A stretch of 64,000 nt of DNA from Streptomyces sp. NBC_01216 (GTDB lineage Bacteria > Actinomycetota > Actinomycetes > Streptomycetales > Streptomycetaceae): positions 5,580,001 to 5,644,000 of the forward strand of contig NZ_CP108677.1 of the NCBI RefSeq assembly GCF_035994945.1. Direction: 5' to 3'. Position numbers and translations under genes: made by a program. Shown piece after piece: positions 63,306 to 64,000 of the stretch (its first letter is position 1; the number at the start of each line of letters is the position of its first letter). The notes under the pieces are model-generated. The model was not told the DNA's origin, did not search any database, and saw only the letters and a list, made by a program, of their open reading frames with translations.

Positions 63306-64000
63306 TTAGACGGACTGTGATTGTTCCAGACGCACGATCACGGACTTGCTGGCGGGGGTGTTGCTGACGTCCGCGGTCGACTCCAGCGGTACCAGGACGT
63401 TGGTCTCCGGGTAGTACGCCGCCGCGCAGCCCCGCGCCGTCGGGTAGTGCACGACCCGGAATCCGGGTGCCCGTCGCTCGCTGCCGTCCGTCCACTCGCT
63501 GACCAGGTCCGTGTAGGCCCCGTCCGCCAGGCCCAGCGCCGCCGCGTCCTCCGGGTGCACCAGGACGACGCGCCGGCCGCCCCGGATGCCGCGGTAGCGG
63601 TCGTCGAGACCGTAGATCGTGGTGTTGTACTGGTCGTGCGAGCGCAGGGTCTGCAACAGCAGCCGGCCCTCGGGCACGACGGGGTACTCGACCGGCGCGG
63701 CGGTGAAGTTGGCCTTGCCGGTGGCCGTGGGGAAGCGGCGTTCGTCGCGCGGCGCGTGCGGCAGGGCGAAGCCGCCCGGGTGCGCGGCGAGCCGGGCGTT
63801 GAAGTCGGAGAAGCCGGGGACCACGCGGGCGATGCGGTCGCGGATCGTGGCGTAGTCCCGCTCGAACTCCTCCCACGGCGTGGCCGAGGCGGCGCCGAGC
63901 ACCGCGCGGGCCATGCGGGCCACGATGGCCGGCTCGGACAGGAGGTGAGGGCTCGCCGGCGGCAGGTTCCCGCGCGAGGCGTGCACGAGCCCCATGGAGT
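63306..64000 (-). CDS. Molybdopterin oxidoreductase (FdhF/YdeP-like), C-terminal part
   Basis: The last 231 or so codons of a gene whose start lies beyond the window. The translated part shows FALPHAPRDERRFPTATGKA, LLLQTLRSHDQYNTTIYGLD, DRYRGIRGGRRVVLVHPEDA and GCAAAYYPETNVLVPLESTA, which match the molydopterin-dinucleotide-binding C-terminal domain of FdhF/YdeP-type oxidoreductases. These are formate-dehydrogenase-like enzymes; E. coli YdeP is linked to acid resistance. The protein ends SVIVRLEQSQSV. The frame stays open to the window edge. Confidence 0.85.
   Translation of the reverse strand, partial: SMGLVHASRGNLPPASPHLLSEPAIVARMARAVLGAASATPWEEFERDYATIRDRIARVVPGFSDFNARLAAHPGGFALPHAPRDERRFPTATGKANFTAAPVEYPVVPEGRLLLQTLRSHDQYNTTIYGLDDRYRGIRGGRRVVLVHPEDAAALGLADGAYTDLVSEWTDGSERRAPGFRVVHYPTARGCAAAYYPETNVLVPLESTADVSNTPASKSVIVRLEQSQSV

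Overview
The window is chromosomal DNA of a Streptomyces (or very close actinomycete). The composition is very GC-rich throughout, many starts are GTG, genes are coupled by 4-base stop/start overlaps, and the order HGxxPAAW protein - DUF2752 protein - trpC - trpM - trpB - trpA - thioredoxin - lgt ... gltB - gltD ... pyk - tRNA - ANTAR regulator - liv genes is one I associate with streptomycete core chromosomes. Assignments come from reading translated sequence and from remembered family features; no database search was run.

Layout. 1-6.6 kb (+): end of the tryptophan pathway (trpC, trpM, trpB, trpA), a membrane-anchored thioredoxin-like protein and lgt. 6.7-14.5 kb (-): a seven-gene, fully coupled operon of four divergent ADP-ribosylglycohydrolase paralogues, a ribokinase, a class III CoA-transferase and a CoA-ester lyase. 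14.8-15.5 kb (+): a VIT-family metal transporter behind a probable iron box. 16.2-22.3 kb (+): glutamate synthase gltB-gltD. 22.5-24.3 kb (+): a VWA protein and a pyridoxamine-phosphate-oxidase-fold protein.

24.4-38.1 kb is the most notable block. It is a two-part gene set matching in content and order the KstR2 regulon of mycobacteria, which degrades the steroid C/D-ring intermediate HIP: ipdE2-like and another acyl-CoA dehydrogenase (-), ipdE1-like, ipdF-like SDR, kstR2-like TetR and fadA6-like thiolase (+), then, after an inserted cold-shock gene and DEAD-box helicase, ipdC, ipdB, ipdA and echA20-like genes (-) and two SDRs (+). Both divergent promoter regions carry near-identical palindromes resembling the KstR2 operator. 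No fadD3-like CoA ligase is present in the window.

38.2-51.5 kb: an ankyrin/HEAT-type repeat protein, an HExxH metallopeptidase, a secreted trypsin (sprT), chorismate mutase, asparaginase, aminopeptidase N, an orphan siderophore-type pair (PLP decarboxylase plus amine N-hydroxylase), a Tat-exported 5'-nucleotidase and a SIMPL protein. 51.7-54.8 kb: pyruvate kinase, two decayed genes, a tRNA with anticodon CAA but a short variable arm, and an ANTAR response regulator. 54.9-60.7 kb (-): a branched-chain amino acid ABC transporter (livK, livH, livM, livG, livF in transcription order) with a hairpin between the binding protein and the permeases. 61-64 kb (-): a small lipoprotein, a 1.1-kb stretch with no convincing gene, a PaaI-type thioesterase and the 3' end of a molybdopterin oxidoreductase gene that runs off the window. 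No rRNA genes, CRISPR arrays or intact insertion sequences were seen.
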